Shown here in pieces: positions 32,161 to 45,800 of a DNA stretch of 64,000 nucleotides (position 1 is the first letter of the stretch; each line of letters begins with the position of its first letter). Where the stretch lies: assembly GCF_033439725.1 (NCBI RefSeq), contig NW_026944389.1, forward strand, positions 3,224,001 to 3,288,000. Direction: 5' to 3'. Both the position numbers and the translations under genes were made by a program. This stretch comes from Neurospora tetraspora. Taxonomy: Eukaryota > Ascomycota > Sordariomycetes > Sordariales > Sordariaceae. The notes under the pieces were generated by a model, which saw only the letters and a program-made list of their open reading frames with translations, made no database searches and had not been told where the DNA came from.

Positions 32161-35100
32161 GGAATGTATAGCACCTCGAGAGCGGGTGGCATGTATATGA
32201 CAGACGGGAGTACTTGGTCAAGCGCTGTGCAACTTCCAATTTGGGTTGAAGACCGTCATTTTAGTTGGGTCGGCCAAAACTGACACTTGCACGCAACTGC
32301 CACTGACCGCCAGGAGAGCTTGCGGCAGACTGTTGTTGACATGCCTGCCACGTCCTCTCCACACCGTCACCGAGGCCGGTCTTTCAGTCGAAGAGCGCAC
32401 TTTGCTCTTGCCCGCCCGTCAACCTCAACTCTAAATTGGATAAGTGTCGACCACGTTCCCAAGCCAATCCCGAAGCAACGGCGACACAGGAGGCGGAAAT
32501 GCATGTAACAATCATTATTGAATCCTGTTCCATACCATGGAAGACGCCCATATCGACATCCGTTTCTCGCCCCGCCGGTCTAACGATTGGGAATCATCCA
32601 GTGCTAACACTAGTCATGGGCGTCAAAGGTGATGTGACGCTGCTGCTGACGCTGCTGCTGCTGCTGTGAAACTGGAAGATTGTACCGTCGCTTAGTAGGA
32701 TGCCTGCTCCAGCTCCTGTCTCTTCCAATGGCTGGAGAGGACAGGGGGATCTTCGCGGTTCTTTTATTGTAACGAGGGGATAGGTCCAAGGATCTGGGGT
32801 AACAGGTAAGCTGGCTACCTACCGCGAAAACCGAGCCAGAAAGAGAAGGAGGAAGGAGGAGCAAGGCCCCCGAGTAAACCACACAAAGGATACAGATCAG
32901 GCCAAGTTGAGCGGGCCGACGCGCGGAGTTTGAGCAAGAAGTGGCCCATCTTTGCGTTCATGTAGCCCAGTGACTACCGAGACCAAAGCAGAAAGGACCT
33001 TTATGGTTGACCTCCTCACTATGGCCGGTGAGTCCATTGCCGGAAGAAGCGTAGAGGGGTCTCAACGAAGGTGTTGCTCAGAATTGCGGCCGCGATCGGC
33101 ATGGTGAAGAAGACCCGAGTCCACAGGTAGAGGAAACCGAAGATGTCGTCGAAAAGGAAGGCGAGGTGAGGTTGGAAGGGGGCGTCGCTGTTTTTTGTTG
33201 AATAAAAGCACGTTGTACAAATGTTGAACAAGAAGGATTTATTCCCATGGCAACGAAGATATACCAACTGAACCCCCATAGATGGAATGCGATAGTGCTG
33301 TAAATTGATGTTGAGTAACTCTACCCGTACCCTCCCCAAATCTACACGCACCCTCGCCCAACCAAGACACTTGATAACAATTTCCTAGCAATGCCATTCG
33401 AACTCCTGAAACTTATCGTTGACGAGGTTGAGGTAGATATCGAATCCGAGTTGAAGGGATGGGTCGATGGGGATAAATTCTTGGAAACAATAGTCTTTGA
33501 ACAAAAGAAGACGTTGGGCAAGGATAAACTGATGAGGGTTAGATGGTTCGTCAGGGGTGGCTACGCCAAAAAGGAAAATCTACCAAAAGATGGAGAATAA
33601 AAGAGAAAGGTTCGAGGGAACTGGGAGGTTTGGGGAGTCTCTCAGATATAGGGTAGAGTGGTGCACCACAAAGTGGGCTGGTGGGTGACGATTTTGTTGT
33701 TTATGGGGGAAAGAGCGATGCCCTTCGTGATAAAGGCAAATCGACGATAATGTCGTAATCGATGGGTTGTTTTGATTGGTTGTATTCCGGACTCGACGCG
33801 CTTCATTCGCTAGCCTTTGGACGTTGACGTTCAGCGCTTGGATGTGTAATCGATCGTTAATCCTAGATGGATTGATGAAACAAAGTTGCAGCTACCATTG
33901 ATGCGTGCAAACGCCGCGAATAGGATGGTGATGATGTAGATTCATCTATCTGATGATGATGCTAAGAGTGAGAGAGATGGGGGGGTGCTTGACGAAGTCT
34001 GGCACTTCGTCAAGCACCTCTCCTATACCTTGAGTGCGTCGGGTGCGACGACCGCCCCCAGCATCTGCCGTGTGCGTTGACGCACGCACGAGGCTCTCTC
34101 TGGCTCGAGCGGGAAGTTCCCGCATCAAAAAGCCCTTTAAAGTTCCTCGATGTGGTACTTACATTCGCAACACCCAATTTCTGCGACATACTACGAATTA
34201 GTACAATGGTTAATCCTAGGCTTGCCAAAATGGAGGCTAGGGGTTGTATGCACGACTTATTGATGAGAATCTATGCGGACTTTTTGAGTAGAAAGTGGCT
34301 ATGCGCAGATTCATCTTGTGTTTTGTTTGGGGGGGGAACGTGCGTGTAGATTTGAGGTTGCGTGTATGTACACAGTAGAATTACTCTTGACTTTACATGC
34401 CTCTAGGAGTCAACTTTTAATCCAGTACGTGTAACAGCCAGTTGCGAAAATAGGATGACATTTGACTTTACACAAGTTTGCTATCTCAGCAACAGCCAAT
34501 GAACAACCGGTAGAGGGCAGGGGCTCTCGAGGGTCCGTAGGGCTCACTGGTCAATACAATAGAACACAATAACATCGTGGCGGATGTGGAAAGGAGAAGG
34601 CAGGAAAATGGGCTTCATCCTGTAGTTGGGACGGAAGAAGGAAAATGAAACCAGGGCAGCTGTGATGACACAGCAAGATCAGTCACGGTGCAAGTGCGAG
34701 GTGTTGACTGTACTACTTGGCTAGACTTGACTGAAAACACCAAGTTGAAGAAGCAGGATGGAAAGAATCCCAAAAGAGAAGATGAGAAGGGCTGGGTTTG
34801 GGAACCATGACCACACAGATGGTGCCAGCTACCACAGCAGCCTAAAGTATTCAAAGGCAGGGCTGCCCTGGTGAATGGGAAACCCTGAGGCGGCGAAGGT
34901 GAAGGAACCCAGGACAGTGTACTGACATCCAACTCATTTTGGTCTCGAGCAAAAGAGCATATCATTCTTCCCATGTGTAGGTTACTAGATCCTGCCGAGA
35001 AAGATGTCACGAGGCCATCAGCTCAGTCAGGCAGGATGAAATTCCCCTCGAGCTACTTGTTCATCCCATCACTCCTGTTGCCTGGATTCAGCGTTCCGTT

Positions 35101-35241
35101 TCGCCTCATCTGATGCTGCCTAGCTTCTCTTGTGTTGACCGTCAGGGGAAGGGCGTTTGCACAGTAAGGTACGCACTTTCATCCGAACGTGAGGACAATA
35201 GTAGGCGCCTCTTATTGAGTCATTGGTACCCTACCTACAAG
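32161..35241. other. gene-poor region
   Basis: No intact gene was recognised in about 3 kb. A 69-codon ATG frame at 33391-33600 starts MPFELLKLIVDEVE, which resembles the opening of some fungal F-box-type proteins but ends early. A perfect 15-bp hairpin lies at 33984-34018. A CTG/CAG-rich run lies at 32,637-32,667. Confidence 0.5.
33984..34018. repeat. perfect 15-bp hairpin
   Basis: GGTGCTTGACGAAGT (33984-33998) and its exact reverse complement (34004-34018) are separated by the loop CTGGC. There is no T-run after it. Confidence 0.85.
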
Positions 35242-35248
35242 TATAAAA
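35242..35248 (+). promoter_or_regulatory. TATA box of the 35.8-kb family gene
   Basis: TATAAAA in the context AAGTATAAAAGGGCTC, followed by a CT-rich leader. Placing transcription start about 30 nt downstream gives a long spliced 5' leader before the ATG at 35824. Confidence 0.5.
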
Positions 35249-35523
35249 GGGCTCAAACCCCCACAACTAACGAGCAAGTTTTGAATTTCCTTTTTTCCTC
35301 ACCCAACCCCGCCGCCGTCTCATTCTTCTTTCGGTTTCACCTTTCTCCCCTTTCCAACTCACCAGCAACTCAACCCAGCAGAAAGGTATGCGCAGCCTAC
35401 CTATGCTTGCACACAAGCATTATCTCCCGTCGTTATGTTAATGCTAATCAGAATCACGTCAGTCTCGAAGCGCATCTACGAGTAGCACGGTGTTGTTTGC
35501 CCTGCCAGATTCCAAGCAATAAG

Positions 35524-35812
35524 GTATGTAGGAACAAGAAGCTTGAATGTGTCCATCACCACGGCAACCGCTAATGAAAAGATTGTCACAGCCACATCTC
35601 CGAAAGCAAGCAGTAAGAGCGCCCCTTTCAGTCCTTCGTGGCCCACGTTATGGGCATTACCATCGCGATCACGCGAAGATGTATCACCATGTGATCATCC
35701 TGGGTACCCTACCTGTCCAGTGCCTCCTCGGGCACTGTTCAGAGTGTTCTTCACAGACCTTGTTGTTGTTTATTGCATGCCTGTTGCTGACAACATGTTT
35801 CTTACTTATAGT
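35524..35812 (+). promoter_or_regulatory. predicted 5'-UTR intron(s) of the 35.8-kb family gene
   Basis: The donor AAG|GTATGT and acceptor CTTATAG lie 11 nt before the ATG. The 3' part shares sequence blocks with the intron at 20119-20308. Internal TTGTCACAG and GCA|GTAAGA could alternatively define a short exon between two introns. Confidence 0.6.
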
Positions 35813-35823
35813 CAAAGCTCAAA

Positions 35824-36468
35824 ATGGTCGTGCGCTTGAATCGGCTTTTGCCTCGGAATGGCCTGTTTTGGCGTTACTACGGGTTCAACAGCAGCATCCT
35901 GTCGCCCGAACGGAGAAGCGAGGTCGTGTTTCAAGCCCTCGAACTCCTCGTCTGGGAGGCTCATCCCGACGAAGACCTCAAGATCACGTCGCGCCAAGCA
36001 AAGGATACCATCGAGCAACTTTTGGTGGAGGTGGTTGACGCGGCAACCCGCTTCGCGGACACTTTTGCAGTGCCGCCAAACTCCTGGGAGTCTCGCCACC
36101 TTGCCGCACAAGGCATTTCAGATCCCATCACGCGCGAAGTCTCCGATGCAAACGCCGAGGAGCAGCGCTCTTTCATTGAGCGAGCGCATCCAACCACCAG
36201 ACTGGGCAAGGAGCTATCGCTCAACGTGTTCGCGGCGCTCTTCGTCGCTATTGTCGACGCCCGTGAAATCTTCCTGGCCGATGAGCGCTTGGCTCATCAA
36301 GACCCGTCAAGACACTCACCACTTGCCCAGGCAGTGGACAGGTTCAAGGCGGCTGCTTGGTGGTGGTATAAGGCGAAGGTCCCTACTGATGAGCAGGTCG
36401 TTGAGGAGGGCGAAGACAGTGACGATGAGATAGAGGACGAGGAAGACGAGGATGGGATAGAAGAGTAA
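35824..36468 (+). CDS. PKNGL-family protein, intact copy
   Basis: Intact 214-aa frame of the repeated family; function unknown. Blocks in order are LLPRNGLFWRYYG (about 8-20), LSPERRSEVVFQALELLV (about 26-43), EQLLVEVVDAATRFAD (about 63-78), LGKELSLNVFAALFVAIVD (about 130-148), HQDPSRHSPLAQAVDRFKAA (about 158-177) and WWWYKAKVPTDEQ. It ends in an acidic tail (DDEIEDEEDEDG). It has no signal peptide, membrane segment or catalytic motif that I recognise. The predicted fold is mostly helical, with a charged, soluble, possibly protein- or nucleic-acid-associated character (inference). A TATA box and spliced leader precede it. This copy is the best reference for the six others in the window. Confidence 0.8.
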   Translation: MVVRLNRLLPRNGLFWRYYGFNSSILSPERRSEVVFQALELLVWEAHPDEDLKITSRQAKDTIEQLLVEVVDAATRFADTFAVPPNSWESRHLAAQGISDPITREVSDANAEEQRSFIERAHPTTRLGKELSLNVFAALFVAIVDAREIFLADERLAHQDPSRHSPLAQAVDRFKAAAWWWYKAKVPTDEQVVEEGEDSDDEIEDEEDEDGIEE

Positions 36469-36853
36469 AATGGTTAGACAAGGGCATGGACATAGCCCAT
36501 AGATACCTACTAAAGACAACATTATATAGGCAAACAGGATGTACACGAAAGCTTTTGCTGCAACACTGGACATGAACAAGTGGCAATTCTTTTTATGAAC
36601 CCCGATGATGTGCTGTGTCTGTGAACAAAACCAACACGAGCCTGGAAGCCTGTAGAAGCAAAACAAACGACTAGTAACACCATATCCTGACAAAGATACT
36701 CCAACAAATTCAGCCCCCATTCTAAATGACCAAGAACCAAACCGGGTTTCCTGGAAAATCCGATAAAACTCCGCCACAACAAAAGACCCGCCATGAGCAA
36801 ATGTTCAAAGCAAATAACGCCCTTTTCCAGCTTGACAAACCAACACCACATCA

Positions 36854-39800
36854 TCACTTTTCATCGTCTGTAACACTGGTATCATCCTCGAAAGAATCAT
36901 GTCTCTCTTCCTCGTCCCCAAGATCCCATTCTTCAACCGCAGACCCATCATCACCATCACCATCCGACTGGTCCATCTCCTCCAACATGTCATACTCTCC
37001 GTCCGAGTCTGACTCATCATCCTCATCGTTGCTTCTCTTAGGTGACATTCCACTAACCTCCGGGACCTCCGCCTCCGGCGACCTGAAGAACGGATGTTCA
37101 GCGCTCAGCTTGCGACGCTGACACACATAGCCCATAGGCGTATGCGTAATATCCTGCCCCCGTCTCCGCTGCGTGAGCCAATCGAGGACGAAACCGAGGG
37201 GATTCTTTGCAAATGCCACTTGATTGTTGTCATCCACTGGCAAAGATGCTTGTCTGCAATTGTCCTCGGCGCCTTCACCTTCTGCTTCGTTGGTCTTGCC
37301 GGCTTGGAGATACTTGTTTACGGCGTCGTACTCGGCAAAGTCAAAGTAAAGACGGCCAGCGAGGATTCCGATCTCGATTGTAAGCCAGTCTGGGATGACG
37401 GTGCCCTTAGGCAGCGAAGGGAAGGCGTAGTAGGTAAGCCGGCCTAGCGAGGTCATGTTTCGCGTGACTGGCGAGGCGTAAGGGATGAGATGGACCGGGC
37501 TACGGGTTTTAGCGACACGCAACATGGGGATTGCAATCTCGGCTTCCTCGGGAATGAGTACCAAGGCTGTCTGAGTGCGGGGAGCGTAGAGGATCCATTC
37601 TACGGGTCTCTGTAGTATCATATTGGTTAGCTGTTTGACATACTCCTTAACGAGATTAGTGGGAACCTTACAAAAAAGTTATCGCTCGGGTCTTTGCTGA
37701 CTGAAATAGTGCGCCGGAATTCTGCTGACACGTAGAGTTTCGAGCCTGTTGAGCGGACCTCGTGCTTTCTTCCCAGTGTCGTCCTCCCTAGGGCAGTGAA
37801 GGCATGCTCGTAGCCATCCGTGCCCCGGAGCACACCCTTCTCTATGAATCGCACGATGTTTGGATGCATCCCGGGAAATTCCAAGGCATCGTAGTGCGTG
37901 GGCTTGCGCACCTGACGGATCTCCTCAACCTGGAACTCGACTTCGCGCTCCTGTTCTACTTCGTCAAGAGCACAGGCAAAGGCCTCGGACACGGTATGGG
38001 TGAGGTCTTTCTTTTTCTTGGTGAGCGTGCCATAGAAGGATCGCAGCTCGGGATTTGTGATGGCCAGAGAAGCGCCGTCCAAACCTAAACTTTGCGCTTT
38101 GCTTCCATAAATCTCCTTCAATGTCGAGCTCTCCTTCTGTAGAATCACGCTCATGTGGGCCTCCCGGTGTTTGGTTGAACCAACAAAGTTGGGATGTTCC
38201 CACGCAGAATTCATCCGCCTGCAGAAATCAGTCCCCTGTGCCACGTACAAGGGGCGAAGGCTTTCATTAGCACGGCATGTCATTTCAAGAAGCCACCGTA
38301 CGCAATGTCCGGAATCGACGTAATCCAACCAACGGAGCTGACACACTTTCCGAATGTCATGATCGACCTCGGGTGGCGCACAGAAGACTACTGACTGCGT
38401 TGTGCCGAGTTGTCGAAGTCTCATAGCGGCTTGGACAGTGTGATCCTTCGTTTGATTCAATGCCAGGGTCAGGGCTCCATAAGCATTTTGCGGCAGTTTG
38501 AGATCTGTCCCGCGGGTGTGCGCTTCGTCGAGATACACCAAGCACTCTGCCAGGTTTTCCGCATACGGGGTGGCCAGCAACGGAACCGGCTTTTTGGATC
38601 CGCGAGAGAGCACCATGGCCTTGTTCTCTTCATTGAAAAAGATCGCCGCTGGGCTAAAAGTGTCAAGCTTCAACCATTCCTTTGCCACTTCATGATTCTT
38701 CATCTCCAGCACAAACGCACCGGCATCAATGAGGATGCGTATTTTTGTCTGTGACAAGCGTTTAAGGAGCCCATACTCCGTTAGTCTTCTCCCGCTATGA
38801 TCAGCCAACCTCTCGTACCGCCGGTTTCTTTTCTCAAGGAGATAAGAGAGGACTTCAGCGTTAGTCTGCGACAAACTGGGAAGGTCATCTTGCTTGATGG
38901 TAAGTGGAAGCAAGTATTTGTTGTCGTTCGTACCGCTGAAGCCAGTTGTTCGAGCTGATTGAGCTTGTTTGTCGGTCGTCCTGGGAAAAAGAGGAATATC
39001 CCAGCCAGATGTCTGAAGCTTGACTTCAAACTGCTTGCAGTGTTTCGGGAACACAAATGTGTTTAGGTAATAGTTCAAGACTGCCCTGTTGAGCCGGAGT
39101 AGCTTCCACAGCTGGTCTACCTGGAGATGGTCTTCAGCATTGATCAGGTTCCACTGTCGAAGATCTTGAGGAAGATTGGCGCAACCCTGAGTCCAGATGT
39201 CGTACTCAGACTGCGGATCATCGGACTTCAAAACGCTGCCAAGACACTCGGTGAATTGCTTCAAAGTCAAACCACAGTAGTAGAAGGCGAGGCAAGTGAA
39301 GATAATGGCGACGTCAGGATGACCGAACTCCGCGTTGGCGGATGGGACACCTTTTGCCTAGTACCAGCGGTGCACGTTAGTTAAACGCCCTGAAAAAGGG
39401 TCCTGGATACAATGAACATACCTCGAAGGGAACGGCAATTGGTATGCGATCAGGGTGCAGTCCGTATTGTACGTTCCACCTCTTTTTCAGACACAGCAGA
39501 AGAATACCACTGTGAATCAAACCTCGCAGCAGCAAGATTTTGTCAGCAGCAGAGTTCCTATCAACAAACGCTCGCTTCGCCTTGTTGATTTGGAAGTCCT
39601 CCACAACAGGATCACTCAAAGCGTGTTTCAGTCTTGCCCTAACGCTCGGCTGAACAGAGTCAGCAAGATGGAAAGTGGGTGATTTTCCAGCACAAACATC
39701 ATCAATGATGCGTTGCTTCAGATCCTGCTCGACTTCCGCGTCCAGTATGTAAACTCGTGGAAACGCCGAGCCCTGATTTTCCACTTCAATGCGGCGGCCG

Positions 39801-42800
39801 AACCTTTGGCGAAGGTCGGGGACATGGGCCTCGACAAGGCCGAGGAGAGCCTGTGCAACATGCCATCTGCCGGGGAAAAAGATGTTAGCATACGAAAGTG
39901 CCCTCGACTTGAATAAAATAATCTAACCTGTGTGGATGGCCATCCACAGCCTTTTCGGTACCACTGGGGTAAATGAGCTGAGTTTTGACGGCCAATGTAA
40001 CATCTGATTCATCCAGGATGTCTCTCGAGGTTTCCGTAAGCCAGTGCTGAAATTCGACCATTTGCCGCGCTTGTTTCGACTTGGAGTCGACCATACTTTG
40101 AAGGCCACTGAGCGAGAATGACATGATGGATTCCGGCAATGCCAGAATTACTCCCCCAAAATTGAGTATCTCGTGGTGTAACTCTTCAAACACGTTTAGC
40201 ATCTCCGGCCCGGCTTTGGTTCGCCGAGAAAATGGAATATGCCGAATCTCGCGGCCAACCAAACCACCCATCCTCGATTGCATGATCTGTGCTGTTTGCA
40301 AGAGGAGAGCCTTGGGCACGATAAGTCTGCACAGCTGCTGCTTATCTGCCAATATCGCTGCGGCCATTGGCGTAATAACTGAAGTTTTTCCCTGTACAGT
40401 GTATTGATGTAATTAGTTAATGATCATTGAAATTGAGAACTTCGACTTACCTTTCCCATATTCAACTGCAGAACTGAGTTCGCTTTGGAGTTAGGGGAGA
40501 CAATCGCCTGAGCAACCTCGAATTGTTCATCGCGAATGAGGATGTTGTTCTCCAACTCAAGCAGCAGAAAATCTGGATACTCCTCCGCATCCCAATTTGT
40601 ATGCCCTGGATTGGCTAGTTCATCAAGAACTCGTTGGTTGTTGCCCTGAAGGTGAGCATGCCTCATCCGTCGCAGTTTCTGCAATCTCGTGAGCGCAAGC
40701 CCGAGGGAGACTAGGGCACTCTTCATTCCATCTCCAAATGTATTTTCCGCCACAGATCGAAGTTGCTCCATCATTGTAATTTTACTCGCACTCGGCCAGA
40801 GCCCACCTGCAATCAACCATGGGGAGCCGCTGTCGTCCCTGTACCACGACTGTTGTATTGCTTCCATATGCATTTCAATCGACCGCTCGCATGACGAAAT
40901 CTGGCTTTCCATCAAAGCGAGGGTGGGACGAATATCCAGTTTGACCCGGCGAGGAGAATTTTGTAGCGCCTTTAAGCTTCTCCGTAAGTCACTAGCATAC
41001 TCTTGACGAATAGAGCCTGACTCCTTGGCGAGGCTGTCGAGAATGGATTCAAGCTCTTGATATTCAGGGCGGACTGAACCTTGCCTGCGATCTGCCTTTG
41101 ATCCCAATGCATTCAAATGCATGGACTGACTCTCGTCGAGTGCGGCTGAGAGAAGCAAGTCTTGTGGGCCTGATTTGGGGAGTAGGTCGTTGGCAATGGA
41201 AGGGATAACTGCTTTTCGCCTGGGCAACTGATAAGGTCGAGTGTATGCCGGAATCAACATTGTTGGAAGCTCATAGGGACTGGAGTGTTGTGATAGAACA
41301 TCATCAACTGAGTCTACCCATAGAGAAAGTTGGTAGTTGTCCCAGAGCTGCTGCCACCGTGGCTGAAGAGTCTGTAGAACCTCATAACAGTCAATGACAG
41401 GAGATCCGATGCCTTCAAATGACAAGGCTTCCGTAGGCCATTGACAGTGAATCAGTTCAGCAATGCGTTTTTCTTCTGAAGCGCATAACTGTTTGTGATA
41501 TTCTTGTTCCTTCTGAAACTTGGATCTTGACTTGGCAGACTGGAGGTTCATAGGTACGGGAAGCTCCGGGGAGTGTTGTCGGATGATCCCTTGAATCATC
41601 TCCAAGGTGGGTGGCCCATGACGCCGGAAATCCGTGAAAAAAGGGCCCTTTGGCTGTTCGAGAGCCTTGAGCTCTTTGATCCGGGAGAATGCCGCCAACG
41701 ACACAGCCAAGTCCATGTCAGCATTGTCTCCGAAGACCAGTGGTGCCAATCTGAACGGCAACGCGTATTTGTCGCTTGGCGGAATGTTGCAACAAAATGA
41801 AACCATGCTTCCAAACTGATTGCTCGGTATTCTCTCAATGGCGTCAATCAGGGAGAAGAAGTCATGTTCAGGAGTTACCTTAAAGCCTCCAATAACTTTC
41901 CAGTCTTCCAATATCTCTAACAAGCGCTTCGTCCTGTTAAACTTGAACCCATTCTCTGTAACCTGGCGTACAATGCGGAAAATGTTGCTACATCTTTGTG
42001 ATGTCATATCCCAGTCTCTGGAACGATACAGCTCGTCTCCTTGACCGGTCAAACTGGAAGGGGAATAAGAGCTTGTCTCATACAAAGATTGCCGAAGCAA
42101 ACCACGCTCCCGAAGATGAGAGATATAAACACTGGAACACGACGGTGGTGTTGATGTGTTGTTGTGGAAGGAGGACAGACGATTTGATTTGGCGATAATA
42201 GCCTGGACAATTGCATCATATCCGTCATGCTGAGCATATGACAAGTGTCTTTCCCAAATGGCTGTCTGCAGTCTCCTCTGATTTGGCGGGTAGTATTCCC
42301 GACGCGGGCATAGGTACTGATGAATGAACTGCAGCATGGCTAGGCCGTCGTTGTCTAAGGGCTGCCACGGTTGACAAAGCCCGGATTGCAATATATGCTG
42401 GGCCTCTTCTCTTCCGGTACGTCCAGTAAGTGGATCAGGGAACGGAGAAGAAGTAAGAGCATGGAAGAGCGCCTTCGCATAAAGATTCCGCGGCTCGGGT
42501 AGACACCAAAGCCGTCCCAGCACGCTATCAATAGAGAACAATCCGTACTGACTAACTGGCGCTGCTTGCACCACTGTCCGTGATCCGTGGCGGGTCCATG
42601 TTGTTCTGCCCATGGCAGTGATGATGCTTCTCTGGGATGGATCTTGGAGATCACGAAGACATATCTTGCTCATAAACCCATAAAGGGTGCCAGCGTCTTG
42701 ATTGGGGTCAATCTCGGAGCGCAATTCCCTACTTTCTAGAAGTCCTCGGTGATTGACGTGAAAGGTCAGACCCAGTCTTTCAAGTTTGACAATGATGCTC

Positions 42801-45800
42801 CCTTTTCTTGGCTGGTACACAAGTAAATGTTCAGGATGCTCAAAGTGCCTGAAGTTTTCCTCAATCTTCTTGAACAGCCTCGATTGTGGGTCAATCAGTC
42901 TGTGTTCCCTGCGTTTCGCGATTCTCGTGTTGAGGTCTATCACCCAGTCGTGATCGTGCAGTCTCCAAGGGTTGCCATGTCTTATCTCTAGCCGTGGATT
43001 TGATCTGTCCGAAATCGCCATCCAATGGAAGCAGTCGTTGATAAGACTAGTGGGAATATCATGCCCTTTGACTTGTCGAAACTTGTGTCGAGGGATGAGT
43101 TCCAGGACAGTCCCTTCTCTGGTTTTGGCACGAATGATGACTTGCCCATCCCGGATGCCAAAATGAACTTGATGTTTATGATGGGCCTCAACTAACAGCG
43201 AGTGGCTCATGCCCGGCATTGCTGAAGGAAGTGTGATTAGATGCTGATTGCCGAAGAGTTCCCTCACGATTTCGGCATCCCGAATCTCGGCGGGCAGAGT
43301 CCCGGGAGGTTTTCCGTCAATAAGGAGATAACCCTCGATGAAGTTGAACTGTACAGTATACTTCTCGTCAAAATTTCCGTGGTTAGTTTTGATCTGCTGT
43401 TCGATCCAGCGGGAGTTGGGGGATGGCATGAACTTTAAGTCAGAGAATGTCCGAGGGGCACTCGTTGGATTGGGCCAAATCGGATCCAAGATCGTTTCGA
43501 TGACTTGGGGATAGGCCTTGATTGCCCGAGAAACCGTGGACTGCAGTTTAGATGCAGCTTTCAAATCCCTAATGAGGACTAGCTTAAAAGTTTGGGGAAG
43601 TTTGCCAATATCCACTAACATGTTTTCTTGGAGGCCAATAGCGGCCTCAAGAAACGTTACAAGATCGTGCAATGACATGGGCGACTTTGGCGAGTGGGCA
43701 GAAAAAGTCCGGCGGCAGATAATGGCCGCCCATCTTCCATATTCACTTGCTCTGGCTGCTATATCCTCCTGGGCGGCGTCACGAACTTCGACTCTCAAAT
43801 CTTTGAGCCACTGAAATGTTACACGACGAGCGTTCATCAAGAGCTTGTCAGCTGAGCGCTTTGTGGAACTCGAGCCCAACTCATGAAGTCGCAGAGTGAT
43901 TGAAATAATCACATCCATACAGAAGACATCTCGCCAACTGATCGTTGTCAGCCTGCGCTCAACCTGTTCGGCCAGTCGAGTACAGAAAGCGTCATCCTTG
44001 AAAACTAGATGGGCGTCTCGAAAGGCGCTAGCGCTTCTCTCCATTGTCCCGGCTTGAGTAATGAGCTCGGAAAACAGGCGGCTAGTCTCCTCAGAGCTGA
44101 AGTTGAGGTTCGGAGTGTTCAGTTCCAATAGCATTGTTAACCAACGCCTGGAGGTTCCAGAGAGTAGATGTTGATGTGCTGTGAACTCGGCTGGAGACAT
44201 GGTAGTAGGGCATTTGGTTTGATTGGCAACAATCTCGTATGACGACGGCTCTCGCACAAGACGTGTCATCTGCCCTCCATCTCTTGCCCCTTCAATAGCC
44301 CCGAAACCATTCGGAAGAGACACTCCACAAAGTCGGGCAAGCTGAAACGGATGATCATGGTCTTTTACCCAACAATTCAACTCCTTGTCAAAGTACTCGA
44401 AGCGAAGAGCAAGAGGTAGAACAATATCTTGCAGCTGAGGTGAGTTTCTCACTTCAGGTTTCTTGTAATGAGTAGAGAGAAACGACTTGATTTCTGAGGC
44501 CAAGGTTAACGTGCTCGACTGGGCGCTCTCAGATGCGAAGTCCTTTAGCTGGCAATAGCTCAAAAGGGTGTCTGCAGGTTTCGTGTGTGAAGAAACCCCC
44601 TGAAGGGCTAATGTCTGATGAATCTTCCAAGTCGCGTTCCGATAGGCAGTGAAGAAGTCCGGCGCACAAAGCTCAAAGACAACTGTTGCTGCTTCATCTT
44701 CGTCTTCGGGGAGGTAATCTTCATGAACCTCGACGACCATTCGTCGCATCTGCCTTTTGCACAAGCAAGGCAAGCATTTGCTCACATCTCTCTCTGTTTC
44801 GGATATTTGGATACAAAGACAAGGGCCAGCTCCATGCATCTTCTCATTGAGGTCCTCATATTTATTCACCGCAGAGGCCCATGCCTGGATTTTGTCGTGT
44901 CGGGTACGGTCGCATTTTTTGCCGATAATGTTCCACACTACACTGAGTCTGACTCCATCGTCGCATTCCCGGGTGTATCGAACTCCAAACGAAGATGGGC
45001 TCGGTGGAGCGAAGATCGTTTTGGATTCAGCGGCGGTGGCTGCCCGTTCCTTCAAGTACTCCTGTATCTTATGCAGACGGGACATGTCGGACAACGAAGG
45101 AAGATGGAGCAAGTCAAGTGACTCGGGAGTAAAGAATGGATGATAGTTCGACAAAAGAGGACAGAACGAAGTTGCGTACTGGTCCAGCGACACCCACAAA
45201 TCCAGTAGATTGAGAATGTGGTGGCTCATTTGCGCTGGATCGTTATCATAAGCATCGTCGACTCCCGCGATCAGTCTGATGATCATTTCAGAGATGCGCA
45301 AACATCCGAGGCGATAACCATCCGTGGAGTTAGGAGGACGTAGCATCTCTTGTTCGATGCCTTGCTCGATTTCATCTTCAAGCTCAGCCAATTTGAGATA
45401 CCTGTCGGCGAACTTGGTAGCCTGTCCAAGCATACCAGACTTCATCGCGCGCAAGTCGAGACATGGTATCTCTCTGAGGGGATACGGATTCAAGTAGAGA
45501 AGTGATTGCAAATAATTTCCACTGTTTTCAAGCTTGAGTTTGAAGTTGGCGATTTCTGACTTGGCAGGGAGACGGGAAATCTTTCTCTGGACAGAAGCTT
45601 TATGCAGCTCCCAGACCCTGGTGGCTTCTTGAGTGGCGACTTGAATGGTAGTCTTGAACCAGGGGCTCAAGCAGGCGAAGAGCTGATCGTATACTGGGCG
45701 AACAGCCTCAGATGCTTGCAGCTTGTCCGACTCCAGCTTGGCGAGGCGTCGGCACAGCTTGGCTCTGAGGGTCATCTGGACAACGTGAAAAAAATGGAAT

